Source: Levilactobacillus brevis
GTDB lineage: Bacteria > Bacillota > Bacilli > Lactobacillales > Lactobacillaceae
Reading direction: 5' to 3'
NCBI GenBank assembly: GCA_003666485.1
Contig: CP032931.1
Coordinates: 62,001 to 126,000 of the forward strand
DNA: 64,000 nt
Numbering within the stretch: the first letter of the stretch is position 1; each line of letters starts with the position of its first letter. The translations under genes were made by a program, and so were the position numbers. The notes beneath the pieces were generated by a model. It saw nothing but the letters and a program-made list of their open reading frames with translations, was not told the DNA's origin and searched no databases. Shown here piece by piece: positions 1 to 7,864 of this stretch.

Positions 1-46
1 ATCACCTAAATTCAGTGCCCACTTCAAGTTGCTGGTCAGACCGTCA

Positions 47-166
47 TCAAATCAACTGATACTCAATCGATATCCGATTCGAAGTCGCTTTGTCGGTGAG
101 TTGTTCGGATTCGTTGAGTTGCCAAAAGTTGTTGGTGATTTCGGGCTGGTTGTTTACATTGCTCAC
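47..166 (-). CDS. Possible 39-residue ORF coupled to the MerR gene
   Basis: A GTG-started reading frame overlaps the stop codon of the upstream MerR gene by four bases (ATGTGAGC arrangement), as in translationally coupled genes. It is hydrophilic and ends at two adjacent TGA codons. I recognise no domain. It may be the 5' remnant of a longer gene that once followed merR, or chance; the plus strand is also open here, so coding is not secure. Confidence 0.22.
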   Translation of the reverse strand: MSNVNNQPEITNNFWQLNESEQLTDKATSNRISIEYQLI

Positions 167-543
167 ATCACGGCACTATCTCCAGCCAAATACCGTTCCA
201 ACTTATGATCAATCACCTTCAGCTGCTCCTGCTTATCAGCAATCGCAGCGATAACGCGTTGGCGTTGTTCGCGCATTAAGGCAATACGCTGGGGTAAGCT
301 GCTATCACCTTCACGCACCAAGGCGGTGTAGTGTTGCAATTCAGCGATCGACATGCCAGCTTCTCGTAAATAATGTAAGTTCGTGATCCAGTGGAGATCT
401 TCCTCATCAAAGAGGCGTTGCTGATTTTTATTGCGTTTTTCTGGTGGTAATAAGCCACATTCTAAGTAATATCTGACGGTCCGAATCGTAACATTAGCAG
501 TTTTCGCAAACTCACCGATCCGCATTAATTGATTATTGTTCAT
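163..543 (-). CDS. MerR family transcriptional regulator
   Basis: About 126 residues. The N-terminus carries the MerR winged helix-turn-helix (RIGEFAKTANVTIRTVRYY, then a basic wing), followed by a dimerising coiled coil around residues 75-120. There is no cysteine-rich metal-binding tail, so it resembles the small organic-stress/aldehyde-responsive branch (AdhR/NmlR-like) more than metal sensors. I chose the ATG at 543, which has a GGGAGG site 10 nt upstream, over an upstream in-frame ATG without one. It diverges from the dehydrogenase at 614, and the shared promoter has the 19-bp spacer typical of MerR targets. Confidence 0.88.
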   Translation of the reverse strand: MNNNQLMRIGEFAKTANVTIRTVRYYLECGLLPPEKRNKNQQRLFDEEDLHWITNLHYLREAGMSIAELQHYTALVREGDSSLPQRIALMREQRQRVIAAIADKQEQLKVIDHKLERYLAGDSAVM

Positions 544-549
544 TTTGAC

Positions 550-580
550 TTGACCTCCCGTTACGTTAGGTTGATATAGT
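550..580 (+). promoter_or_regulatory. MerR-type promoter and operator for the SDR gene
   Basis: A -35 TTGACC (550-555) and -10 TATAGT (575-580) are separated by 19 bp instead of 17, the hallmark of promoters activated by MerR proteins. An imperfect dyad, ACCTCCCG-TTA-CGTTAGGT, lies inside the spacer. The divergent merR gene next to it is the obvious regulator. The dyad also covers the merR ribosome binding site. Confidence 0.72.
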
Positions 581-613
581 AGACCCATCATAACAGAAAA
601 GGAAGCTATGGAT

Positions 614-1324
614 ATGACAAAGACATTAATTACTGGCGCTGATCGCGGAATGGGGTACGAATTGGCCCTAGAACTTGGCTTGAAAGGTCAGTATATCTAT
701 GTGGGTTCTAGGAATCTAGCGCGGGGACAGGCTGCGGTTACCCAGCTCGAGGCTGCCGGTGTTCAAGCGCAGGCGGTACAGCTAGACGTGACCGATCATG
801 AGTCAATCGTTGCCGCGAAAACGCGGATCAACGCTAATTTAGATATTCTCATCAACAATGCCGGGATTGCCGTTGATCATGAGACGAAGCCGTCAGAGCT
901 GTCACTAGACGCGATTCGGCAGGATTTTAACGTGAATTATTTTGGCTTGATCGACGTCACGCAGGTCTTCTTACCACTTTTGAAGACGGCGCCGGCTGGC
1001 CGGATCATCAATGTCTCCAGCGCGGTAGGGTCACTGACTCTGGCCAGCGATGCCAATACCAGCATTCACAGCCTACAGGCATCTGGCTATCAGGCTTCTA
1101 AAGCGGCGGTCAATATGTTCACCGTAAAACTCGCCGCGGAACTTGAGGGAACGTCAGTCACGGTAAACGCGGTCAATCCTGGTTGGGTAGACACCAGTTT
1201 CGGTGGTGGAGGCGGCAATCGGACCGTTCAAGTTGGGGTAGCGCGGACTGTGGCCTTAGCCAGTGCTGATGTGTTAACTGATTCTGGCACATTTTCAGAT
1301 ATTGATGGTATCGTCCCTTGGTAA
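614..1324 (+). CDS. Short-chain dehydrogenase/reductase
   Basis: Classical SDR of about 236 residues. It shows the Rossmann glycine motif near the N-terminus (TGADRGMG), NNAG at the start of beta-4, the catalytic Ser in NVSSAVG, and YQASK supplying Tyr and Lys of the active site, then PGWVDT. It should be a cytosolic NAD(P)H-dependent carbonyl/aldehyde reductase; substrate unknown. The ATG at 614 has AAAAGGAAG at good spacing, whereas the ATG at 608 is too close. Expression is probably induced through the divergent MerR protein by the compound it reduces. Confidence 0.9.
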   Translation: MTKTLITGADRGMGYELALELGLKGQYIYVGSRNLARGQAAVTQLEAAGVQAQAVQLDVTDHESIVAAKTRINANLDILINNAGIAVDHETKPSELSLDAIRQDFNVNYFGLIDVTQVFLPLLKTAPAGRIINVSSAVGSLTLASDANTSIHSLQASGYQASKAAVNMFTVKLAAELEGTSVTVNAVNPGWVDTSFGGGGGNRTVQVGVARTVALASADVLTDSGTFSDIDGIVPW

Positions 1325-1393
1325 GCCATACAAACCAGTCAAAGGCCTATACACTTACTAACGAATCTCAATGGAAATTTGTAACCGCCAAAT

Positions 1394-1427
1394 GCAGGTA
1401 CTTAAGAAAAACGCAAAAAGTACCTGC
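1394..1427. terminator. Bidirectional terminator between SDR and Crp genes
   Basis: Ten-base perfect arms GCAGGTACTT and AAGTACCTGC enclose an A-rich loop, placed exactly between two convergent genes. Confidence 0.6.
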
Positions 1428-2063
1428 TCAGGTTAAGTATTTTTCGAGAGCCTGTGGATCCAATACGTTAATGCCGTTTCCTGAAATCGTGATTAAATTT
1501 GCGTCCTTGAGTTTTTTGATGTTTCTGGACATATTGGTGGGATTGACAGCAATAAGAACAGCAATGTTTTTTTGCCGGATTGGGATTAAATTCCCGGTTG
1601 GCCGATGTTCCTTGAGATAGTAGGTCAAAAAGGACACGAGACGTTGCATGCCAGACTCGGTAATTAGTTGGCTGATATCATTTAAGTAGTAATCCATGTG
1701 ATTGAGGTAAGTCTGATTGAGTTGCTGACGTAAGGCCGGTTGCGTCTGGGCGTAATTAGACAATAGAGCACTGTCATAACACCATAACGTACTAGGCTGA
1801 ATAACACGAAAGAGTAACGTATCACGAGATTTCATTGATGCTGAGAATAGTGGTGGAAATAGGGTTTTCGGACCATAAGCGACTAGAGCATGCTCTCTGC
1901 CATCTTCCAGTAGCAACAATTCAATAACACGTCCAGTAACGATAAAATAGGTTTTATTTGTGAGTGAGACTTCATCATTTGCCATATATGTTTTTTGGAT
2001 ATGCGGTAGTTTTAGCAGTTCATTTTTAAACTGTTGATAATCATTTTGAATTAAATAGTCCAT
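1428..2063 (-). CDS. Crp/Fnr family transcriptional regulator
   Basis: About 211 residues. The N-terminal half is a cyclic-nucleotide-binding-like beta barrel; the C-terminal part has a helix-turn-helix with NPTNMSRNIKKLKDANLI as recognition helix and wing. The canonical cAMP-contacting residues are not evident, and no iron-sulfur cysteine cluster is present. I chose the start at 2063 because GGAGG lies upstream; an earlier in-frame ATG has none. It is transcribed away from the phloretin-hydrolase-like gene, with about 100 bp between them, so it is a likely regulator of that gene in response to a phenolic or related signal (inference). Confidence 0.82.
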   Translation of the reverse strand: MDYLIQNDYQQFKNELLKLPHIQKTYMANDEVSLTNKTYFIVTGRVIELLLLEDGREHALVAYGPKTLFPPLFSASMKSRDTLLFRVIQPSTLWCYDSALLSNYAQTQPALRQQLNQTYLNHMDYYLNDISQLITESGMQRLVSFLTYYLKEHRPTGNLIPIRQKNIAVLIAVNPTNMSRNIKKLKDANLITISGNGINVLDPQALEKYLT

Positions 2064-2832
2064 TTTAAAAATAAGTCCTCCAAAAATTGTCTTAAGATAA
2101 TTCTTTGTAGCGGCCTTCAAGTTAAACTATGTCTTGTAGTTTGATGTAGGAGGAATTTGAAATGACTGAAGAATTTACAAGAAATATTCCGGCTAACGCG
2201 ACCAGTTTTCCGTATTACAAGTACTACTTACAAGACATGGCAGGAGTCGACCCTGTGTCACAAAAGGTAATGGCTGAATTTCCCATTGATCCTAAGGATG
2301 CCACGCCGGTTCAGAAGCGTAATGAGTTATTACTCCCAGGATATTTAAAGACTGAAATGGGGTATTGTCAAATGCCAGATGGCACGGCGTTTATGGCAAA
2401 TTACTTGAAGATGCCTAACGTCACGGCTGAGATGTTTCACTGGTGGTTTGCTTGGCATGGTTTAGAGCCAATGCGCTATATTGTTTGGAATAAAGATGAT
2501 CATTTTGATGTGGTGATTAAGAATGGCACTGAAAAACAATTAACTGATCAATCAATTCCGATGAACGAACGAATTTATGGCGTTACCCATACAGTCACTG
2601 AGGATACGGGATTTGGTCCTGAAAAAATTGACATCAATTTTGAGAATCCAGTTGACTTAGCCTGAAATATTCATCAATATAGCTAGAGCACCCGATTAAT
2701 CCTATGATTACTGGGTACTCTAGTTTTTTTGGCCTCACCCACCAGGTGAGACCAAAAAAAAGGTTAAAAAAAGAACCCCACAATGGTATTGTGAAGTTAC
2801 CACACAAAACAATAATCAAAGGGGAGTTCCTA

Positions 2833-4137
2833 ATGACTAATATACTCGACCGTAGCCTAGACTTCAATTCTAATATTTCTTTTTGTGACGATGGCACTCA
2901 ACTCACTAATGACGCGGGTCTGCTTTTAATGACTGATTTCCTTAATTCACTTGACTTTGACAAAATGGTCCAGCACTTTTTTGCCCAGGTGGAGTGGCGT
3001 CGTCGACCGCAGTACAGCTTTTATGAGTTGCTATCGCAACTCTTACTTCAAAAAATTGCTGGCTATCAAAATGATGCAATGACTGAAGCCCTTTCTGAAG
3101 ATGTGGCTTTGAAACTCTGCTTAGGTGTCGATCGGTTAGCTTCTCAACCCATGATTTCTCGTTTTATTAATCACTCAGATGAGAAGATTACAACTGGTTT
3201 CAATCAACTTAATCTTGCACTTAACCGCTGTTTAATCGCCCACAATAATCAATCTGATATGGTCCTTGATGTGGACTCTACCCACTGTGATACCTTTGGC
3301 CGGCAAGCTGGTTCGGCCTACAATCCACATTATGCTGCGAATGGACTTCACCCGCTGATTGCGTTCGATGGCCTAACTGGCATGCTTCTAGGGGCCCAAT
3401 TGAGACCTGGTAACGTCTACACGTCTCACGGTGTGGCTGAATTTCTTGCACCAATCATCGCGTTTATTAATCAATCAAATCCCCGAATGAATTTATTGAT
3501 CCGGGGTGATAGTGGTTTTGCGACTCCTGAACTTTATCAGCTTTGTTTGGCTAAGAAAACCCAATTTCTGATCAAGTTAAAGTCTAATCCCAAGCTTGTT
3601 TCACTGGCTCTAGACTGTGTCGCCGAGCTACGACCTGATGATTTTTGTGACCATTATTTCACCCTTGATTATCGGGCGAATAGTTGGCCTGAAAACTGGC
3701 ATTTACGCGTCGTTCTTAAGGCTACCAAGTCCGTCGACGACTTGTTCTGGCACTTCGAATATTTAGTGACGACGCTGAAAGAAGCTGAAATTATCGACCT
3801 ATTTAGAGCTTACCACAAACGTGGGATTGCCGAGAACTTCATCAAAGAAGCCAAAGAAGGCTTTGGTTTTGATAAGACCAACAGTCATTCATTTCAAGCC
3901 AATAACGTCCGCATGTGGTTGGCTGTTTTGAGCTACACACTTACCCTATTGTTTAAGCGGCTAGTTCTTCCCCAGTCCATGCAAACCAAAACAGTTTCAA
4001 CCGTTAGATTTCGTCTACTTCACATGGCTGGACGAATAACTAATCATGCGCGTAAGACCGTCGTTCATCTCAGCCATAGTAATCCCTTTCTTCGTTTATT
4101 TTGGTTTGCTCTGCACCGCATACATCAGCTAGGGTAA
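2833..4137 (+). CDS. IS1380-family transposase (DDE)
   Basis: 434 residues. The protein has the DDE_Tnp_1 layout of IS1380-like enzymes: VLDVDSTHCDTFG gives the first Asp, LIRGDSGFATPELY the second, and the KRGIAENFIKEAKEGFG segment near residue 340 supplies the Glu of the Y-(2)-R-x-x-x-E-x-x-x-K signature. GGGGAG at 2821 precedes the ATG at 2833; the frame is open further upstream but without a ribosome site. It moves the element by cut and paste. Confidence 0.9.
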   Translation: MTNILDRSLDFNSNISFCDDGTQLTNDAGLLLMTDFLNSLDFDKMVQHFFAQVEWRRRPQYSFYELLSQLLLQKIAGYQNDAMTEALSEDVALKLCLGVDRLASQPMISRFINHSDEKITTGFNQLNLALNRCLIAHNNQSDMVLDVDSTHCDTFGRQAGSAYNPHYAANGLHPLIAFDGLTGMLLGAQLRPGNVYTSHGVAEFLAPIIAFINQSNPRMNLLIRGDSGFATPELYQLCLAKKTQFLIKLKSNPKLVSLALDCVAELRPDDFCDHYFTLDYRANSWPENWHLRVVLKATKSVDDLFWHFEYLVTTLKEAEIIDLFRAYHKRGIAENFIKEAKEGFGFDKTNSHSFQANNVRMWLAVLSYTLTLLFKRLVLPQSMQTKTVSTVRFRLLHMAGRITNHARKTVVHLSHSNPFLRLFWFALHRIHQLG

Positions 4138-4255
4138 GAGACAGATAAAAATGCAAAACTGTAAAACCAAGGGGAAATTCTGCTCAAAAGCATCACAACG
4201 TGGTGCGCTAGTATCTGAATCTATCTTTGAGTTCCTAATAATAACTTCATAGTTC

Positions 4256-4306
4256 AAATGACGAGTTCTAAATCGGTATTTTCCGATTTAGAACTCGTCA
4301 TTTTTT
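4256..4306. terminator. Strong hairpin terminator inside the IS1380 element
   Basis: Arms of about 20 bases (AAATGACGAGTTCTAAATCG and its complement) flank a short loop and are followed by TTTTTT. It would end transposase transcription and, being symmetrical, also block transcription entering from the right. Confidence 0.75.
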
Positions 4307-4359
4307 GCTGAAACCTTGTTGATGAATAATTCAGGCTTAGGCTATGATCCGCAATTATT

Positions 4360-5711
4360 GGTAGCGTCAAGAATCTTGTGTAAACGAAATGCCTTCGTAC
4401 ATATAATATGTATCTAACTTAAATAAATGATGCTTCCAAGGTGTCCTGGAGTCCTTTGAACCCTCGGTGGATCCGCTTCAGAGACTTCTCGTTATAAACA
4501 TTAAACTGAGAAACCAGGAAGCGATCCAGTGAATCTTCCGTTGGAAATTGTTCTTTGTGGTGGGTGGTGCGCTTGAGATGCTTATTAAAGTTCTCAATCG
4601 GGTTAGTGGAGTATAGTGATTGCCGGATAGCTGGTGGAAAGTCCATGAAAGTGAGTAAATTCGGCATTTTAAGCAGATCTTTGATTAATTTGGGATAGGT
4701 CTGATGCCAGTTGTTGGCGAACTCATTCAGTTTCAGTTCGGCTGCTTCACGGTTGGCGGCCCGATGAACTTGTTTAAAGTCACTGATCACGGCCTTGCGG
4801 TCTTTTACGCGAACTTTGTTCATCAGATTCCGCCCAACATGAACCAGGCAACGTTGTCGTTTGGCTTTAGGGAAATTCCGATTCAAGCCTTCATCCAAAC
4901 CAACTAACCCATCGGCCACAAACAACAGCACATCTTTAACGCCCTGCTTGATCAAGGTTCCCAGCAGTTCAGTCCAGATTCCAGTCGATTCCGTTGGCGC
5001 CACTTGGTAGTTCAGCACTTCTTTCGTACCATCTGGACGAATGCCAATCGCAATATGAACGGCTTCTTTTTGAACGGTATCCCGCTTTAACGGCAAGTAA
5101 GTGGCATCTAAGAAGATGGCCGCATATTGTGAAGCCAGTCGACGTTGCTGGAAAGCTTGAACCTGTTCATTGACGGCTTTAGTCATGTTGGAAACCGTGG
5201 CTTTGGAGTAGTGAGCACCGTACATTTTCTCAATGAGTTCGGCAATTTCAGCAGTGGTAATTCCCTTGGTATACAACTGAATGACCGTTGTTTCTAAATT
5301 ATCACTGTGCCGACCGTAGGCTGGCAAGGTATGATTTTTAAACCGGCCATTGCGATCTCGAGGAATGGTTAAGTTAAGTTGGCCGTACTTCGTATCAAAC
5401 GAGCGCTCATAACTGCCGTTGCGGTTATTACCAGTGTTAGTCCCAGCGTATGAGTAGCGTTCGTAACCCAAAAACTCTACCAATTCGGTTTGAAGCAGCT
5501 GGTTAATCGCAATTTCGAGGTGGTGACGAAAAACTTCGTCCAAATCTTGCTTTTGGGCTAGTGCAGCGATAATTTCTGTGGTAAGTTCATTCATGGGGAA
5601 TGCCTCCTGTGATGTTTTCTGTGGTTACTAAATATCATAAGGGAAGGCATTCCCTATTTCTATACAATTCAGAAATCTTTTATGCATTTACACAAGATAT
5701 TTTACGCTCTC
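4360..5711 (-). mobile_element. IS256-family insertion sequence, copy 1, 1352 bp
   Basis: Ends are imperfect inverted repeats of about 25 bp that share GCGT and ATCTTGTGTAAA. The eight-base duplication CAATTATT occurs at 4352-4359 and 5712-5719. It lies 19 bp downstream of the IS1380 duplication inside the same hydrolase gene. The second copy at 22767 lies in the opposite orientation. Confidence 0.92.
4419..5594 (-). CDS. IS256-family (mutator type) transposase
   Basis: 391 residues. Features of the Transposase_mut family include RNGSYERSFDTKYG near the N-terminus, the catalytic Asp in AIFLDATYLPLK, a second Asp in LLFVADGLVGLDEG, CLVHVGRN, and a C-terminal Glu in STNPIENFNK. It differs from the copy at 22884 by one residue (Asn versus Ser in that last motif). 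GGAGG lies upstream of the ATG at 5594. Confidence 0.95.
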   Translation of the reverse strand: MNELTTEIIAALAQKQDLDEVFRHHLEIAINQLLQTELVEFLGYERYSYAGTNTGNNRNGSYERSFDTKYGQLNLTIPRDRNGRFKNHTLPAYGRHSDNLETTVIQLYTKGITTAEIAELIEKMYGAHYSKATVSNMTKAVNEQVQAFQQRRLASQYAAIFLDATYLPLKRDTVQKEAVHIAIGIRPDGTKEVLNYQVAPTESTGIWTELLGTLIKQGVKDVLLFVADGLVGLDEGLNRNFPKAKRQRCLVHVGRNLMNKVRVKDRKAVISDFKQVHRAANREAAELKLNEFANNWHQTYPKLIKDLLKMPNLLTFMDFPPAIRQSLYSTNPIENFNKHLKRTTHHKEQFPTEDSLDRFLVSQFNVYNEKSLKRIHRGFKGLQDTLEASFI

Positions 5712-6089
5712 CAATTATTAGCGAAGAGTGATACTAAGATTGTCGCTGCTGCTAATGGTGAGACAGCCTTAATGTTGCACACCGTCCGGCCCATCAAGGG
5801 TGGCATTGAATTACGTAGCCGCTTCTGGTTGGGATGGAATGTTGATCTCCAAACCCACGAACCAATCCGGGTTATTCCTGACGATGCCAAGATTGATGGC
5901 GAAATTGCTAAACGACTTGGTATTCATAGTATTAAAGAAATGACGAACTTGGCTAAAATATTACCAAGTATTTACCGTGAGAATAAAGATAATTTCTAAA
6001 TAGCAGGACGGTGAACGATAATCAGAAATTTAAGCCATCGTTTTAATCAGGTAGGTGCCACAGCACTCTTCATAGGTATCATACCACCA

Positions 6090-6530
6090 TTGTGGGCAGT
6101 GTTTATTCCTGTAATCGGTGTTGAAACCGGAGCCGTTGCGCTCATTTGTGCGGGAATATTTACGGCAGCGGGTAATGATCCCAAAAATGCGGGTAAAATT
6201 ATTTTAGGCCTGTTAATCGGCATTCCCTGGGGAATTCTTGTTTTGCGCTTTACAGCATTACCTGGAAGTCATTCAGTTAACCAGTTCTTAGCATTAGGTG
6301 TTTTGGGAGCGGGTAGTATCTTGATTTGTGGACTGACCATTGTGGGTAAGTATGTTGACTCTACGGCGTGGCTATCAGGGTGGGCCATTGCACTGCTAGT
6401 TTTAGGCCATGTGCCAATGGCCAGTTGGCATTGGTTGCCCTGGCAGCTGGCGCTATCCATGATTGTGGGTGTTTATTTAATTGGTGTTGGTGGGACTGTC
6501 GTTAATGATTGGGTCAAAAAACGTTCATAA
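6090..6530 (+). CDS. Small multi-pass membrane protein, start codon uncertain
   Basis: At least 146 residues with about five hydrophobic segments and a basic C-terminus, so an integral membrane protein of unknown function. It resembles short DUF1097-like membrane proteins in general appearance only. The first usable start is TTG at 6090, poorly served by a ribosome site and cutting into the first membrane helix. The frame is open back to 6015, where AGGACGG sits just upstream of ATA-ATC codons but no ATG, GTG or TTG is present. The gene may have lost its original start. It follows the broken hydrolase gene and may have been cotranscribed with it. Confidence 0.6.
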   Translation: MWAVFIPVIGVETGAVALICAGIFTAAGNDPKNAGKIILGLLIGIPWGILVLRFTALPGSHSVNQFLALGVLGAGSILICGLTIVGKYVDSTAWLSGWAIALLVLGHVPMASWHWLPWQLALSMIVGVYLIGVGGTVVNDWVKKRS

Positions 6531-6535
6531 CACGC

Positions 6536-6572
6536 AAAAGCGCATTGACCGATTCCCAGCCAATGCGCTTTT
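6536..6572. terminator. Bidirectional terminator
   Basis: Perfect 12-bp arms AAAAGCGCATTG and CAATGCGCTTTT lie between two convergent genes. Confidence 0.8.
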
Positions 6573-6575
6573 ACT

Positions 6576-6962
6576 TTACCGATGAACAAAACTGATCCAA
6601 TTAGCCCCAGGGTAGCTCCCTTTGTACTGAATGACGTGTTTGCCCTTGGTACGCAGCTTGATAGTGCTATTTGCGTCTAAATAAGTATATTCATAGCCGC
6701 GAATCTTATAGGCATGCTTCCCCGTCTTCTGGTATTTGACATTTTTCAGATTAAACGGTCCGACTGAGTACAATTAGACGTGAGATTTCGTAATGTGCAG
6801 CCGTTCCACGCTAGGAGAACCGTGCTTGACCCGCCATTTACCCCGCAGTGCCTTTGGGGTGCCGTGGTGCCAAACGGCTGCTTGGGCGGCCTGTGCGGGT
6901 GCGGTGATGGTTAGCCCCAGAATGGTTGCGGTGGCCAGCCCAATTACTGCTAAACTTTTCAT
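6576..6962 (-). pseudogene. Small secreted 'LRGTW' family protein with a nonsense codon
   Basis: From the ATG at 6962 (GGAGGAG upstream) the frame codes a signal peptide ending in AQAAQA, then PKALRGKW, the family motif. An in-frame TAA at 6774-6776 follows residue 62, after which the same frame continues for 65 codons without further damage and ends in SWI-like aromatic residues as in relatives. A single-base change or read error would restore one protein of about 128 residues. The neighbour at 7040 is a family member in the same orientation. Confidence 0.75.
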
Positions 6963-7039
6963 GGATGTTCTCCTCCAATTCGAATAGCGAAACTTTAAAT
7001 CATTGCAGCGAGGGTTCTCATCAACTATTTGCAAGCAAA

Positions 7040-7603
7040 TTACTTGCCACCATAAAAATTAACGACGGTCATGTGCTTTGCTGATTTGTAAATCGGGTGG
7101 TTGACCTTTTTCTTGGTCAGTAGCGTGACCCGGCTAGTATTTTCGCTGACAACTGGAACGTAAGCCAAGGCTTTTTGATGACCGTACTTAACAGGTAGCA
7201 CCTGGCCATAACTGATTTGTGAAGCCAATGGGTTCCGATTGTATTTTAAATTAACGGAGAAGTAATACCAATGGTAGCGGGATTTTCGCAAATCAATATT
7301 GGGAAGATGCTTCTTTTTATAGGCAGTCTTCCAGGATTTAGCGTACTTCAACGTACGTTTGCCAGCCGTGGTTGCCACGGTGAAGGATTTTTTGTTGATG
7401 GTGAGTTTGCTTGGGTGTTTGTCATAAGAAGATTGATAGCCATACCAGGTGCCGCGTATAGATTTAGGCGCCGTTCGAATAGACTTATCGGATGTACCAA
7501 ATGTCCAAACGACCTTGGCATCAGCAGAAGTATTGGCAAATCCAATGAATCCGGTTACAGCGAAAAGCATGACAATACCAGTTTTCATACACAAATGTTT
7601 CAT
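7040..7603 (-). CDS. Small secreted 'LRGTW' family protein
   Basis: 187 residues from the ATG at 7603, preceded by GGAGGAGAT. A lipoprotein cysteine is absent; the signal peptide ends around NTSADA. The motif PKSIRGTWYGY follows at about residue 46, then a lysine- and tyrosine-rich, probably beta-stranded domain. No known enzymatic motif is visible. The high lysine content suits binding to anionic wall polymers (inference). It is one of eight relatives in this window and sits upstream of the damaged member at 6576. Confidence 0.75.
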   Translation of the reverse strand: MKHLCMKTGIVMLFAVTGFIGFANTSADAKVVWTFGTSDKSIRTAPKSIRGTWYGYQSSYDKHPSKLTINKKSFTVATTAGKRTLKYAKSWKTAYKKKHLPNIDLRKSRYHWYYFSVNLKYNRNPLASQISYGQVLPVKYGHQKALAYVPVVSENTSRVTLLTKKKVNHPIYKSAKHMTVVNFYGGK

Positions 7604-7773
7604 TGAGATCTCCTCCTTAGTGCTTTTAGTATACCGAAGCAGTTGCGGGGTGCAAATGCGGATGACAAGGAAGCCTGCCATAAGTTCTTCCCAATTTTTG
7701 CCGCCAGTTGTACCAGAATACGCTGGAAATAAAGTCAGCGACCAGACGCTCAATTCCTCAGCAAGCAGGTTAG

Positions 7774-7827
7774 TTGCTTTAAACAACCAATTCGCTATAA
7801 TAAAAGCTGAATAATAAACCGCTTACA
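7774..7827 (+). promoter_or_regulatory. Promoter of the AraC-type regulator with a cre-like site
   Basis: TTGCTT (7774-7779) and TATAAT (7796-7801) are spaced by 16 bp. A site read on the minus strand as TGTAAGCGGTTTAT (7814-7827) resembles a CcpA operator but departs from the consensus in the last two bases. It lies just downstream of the start point, where CcpA would block elongation. Confidence 0.5.
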
Positions 7828-7864
7828 CAATCGTGCTAGCCAGTAACGTAAGGAGGAACCGGGG

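Larger units (their letters stand above)
2661..4335 (+). mobile_element. IS1380-family insertion sequence, 1675 bp
   Basis: Terminal inverted repeats CCTGAAATATTCATCAA and TTGATGAATAATTCAGG mark the ends. The five bases CTTAG are duplicated on both sides (2656-2660 and 4336-4340). It holds one transposase gene. Near its left end two inverted repeats (about 2686-2717 and 2724-2760) look like read-through blockers, and a strong hairpin at 4256-4306 closes the right side. The element is complete and appears recently inserted. Confidence 0.9.
2162..5999 (+). pseudogene. Phloretin/DAPG-hydrolase (PhlG) family gene split by two IS elements
   Basis: Coding segments are 2162-2660, 4341-4359 and 5720-5999. 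Joining them after removal of both elements and one copy of each target duplication gives 798 nt, a continuous 265-residue frame. The reconstructed protein has the PhlG-family block HWWFAWHGLEPMRY and a C-terminal VRPIKGGIELRSRFWLGW. This family (zinc hydrolases cleaving the carbon-carbon bond between an acyl group and a phloroglucinol ring) includes phloretin hydrolase, plausible for a plant-associated lactic acid bacterium. An ATG near 5682 opens a frame covering the 3' part, but it begins inside the IS256 end and is not a real start. The gene must be non-functional as it stands. Confidence 0.85.

Noticed and set aside
1318..1620. 100-codon plus-strand frame after the SDR gene
   Set aside because: Overlaps the Crp gene antisense and has no ribosome site; composition follows the opposite strand gene.
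5682..5999. ATG-started 105-codon frame taken as an independent gene
   Set aside because: Its first codons lie in the IS256 end; the rest is the 3' part of the interrupted hydrolase gene in the original frame.
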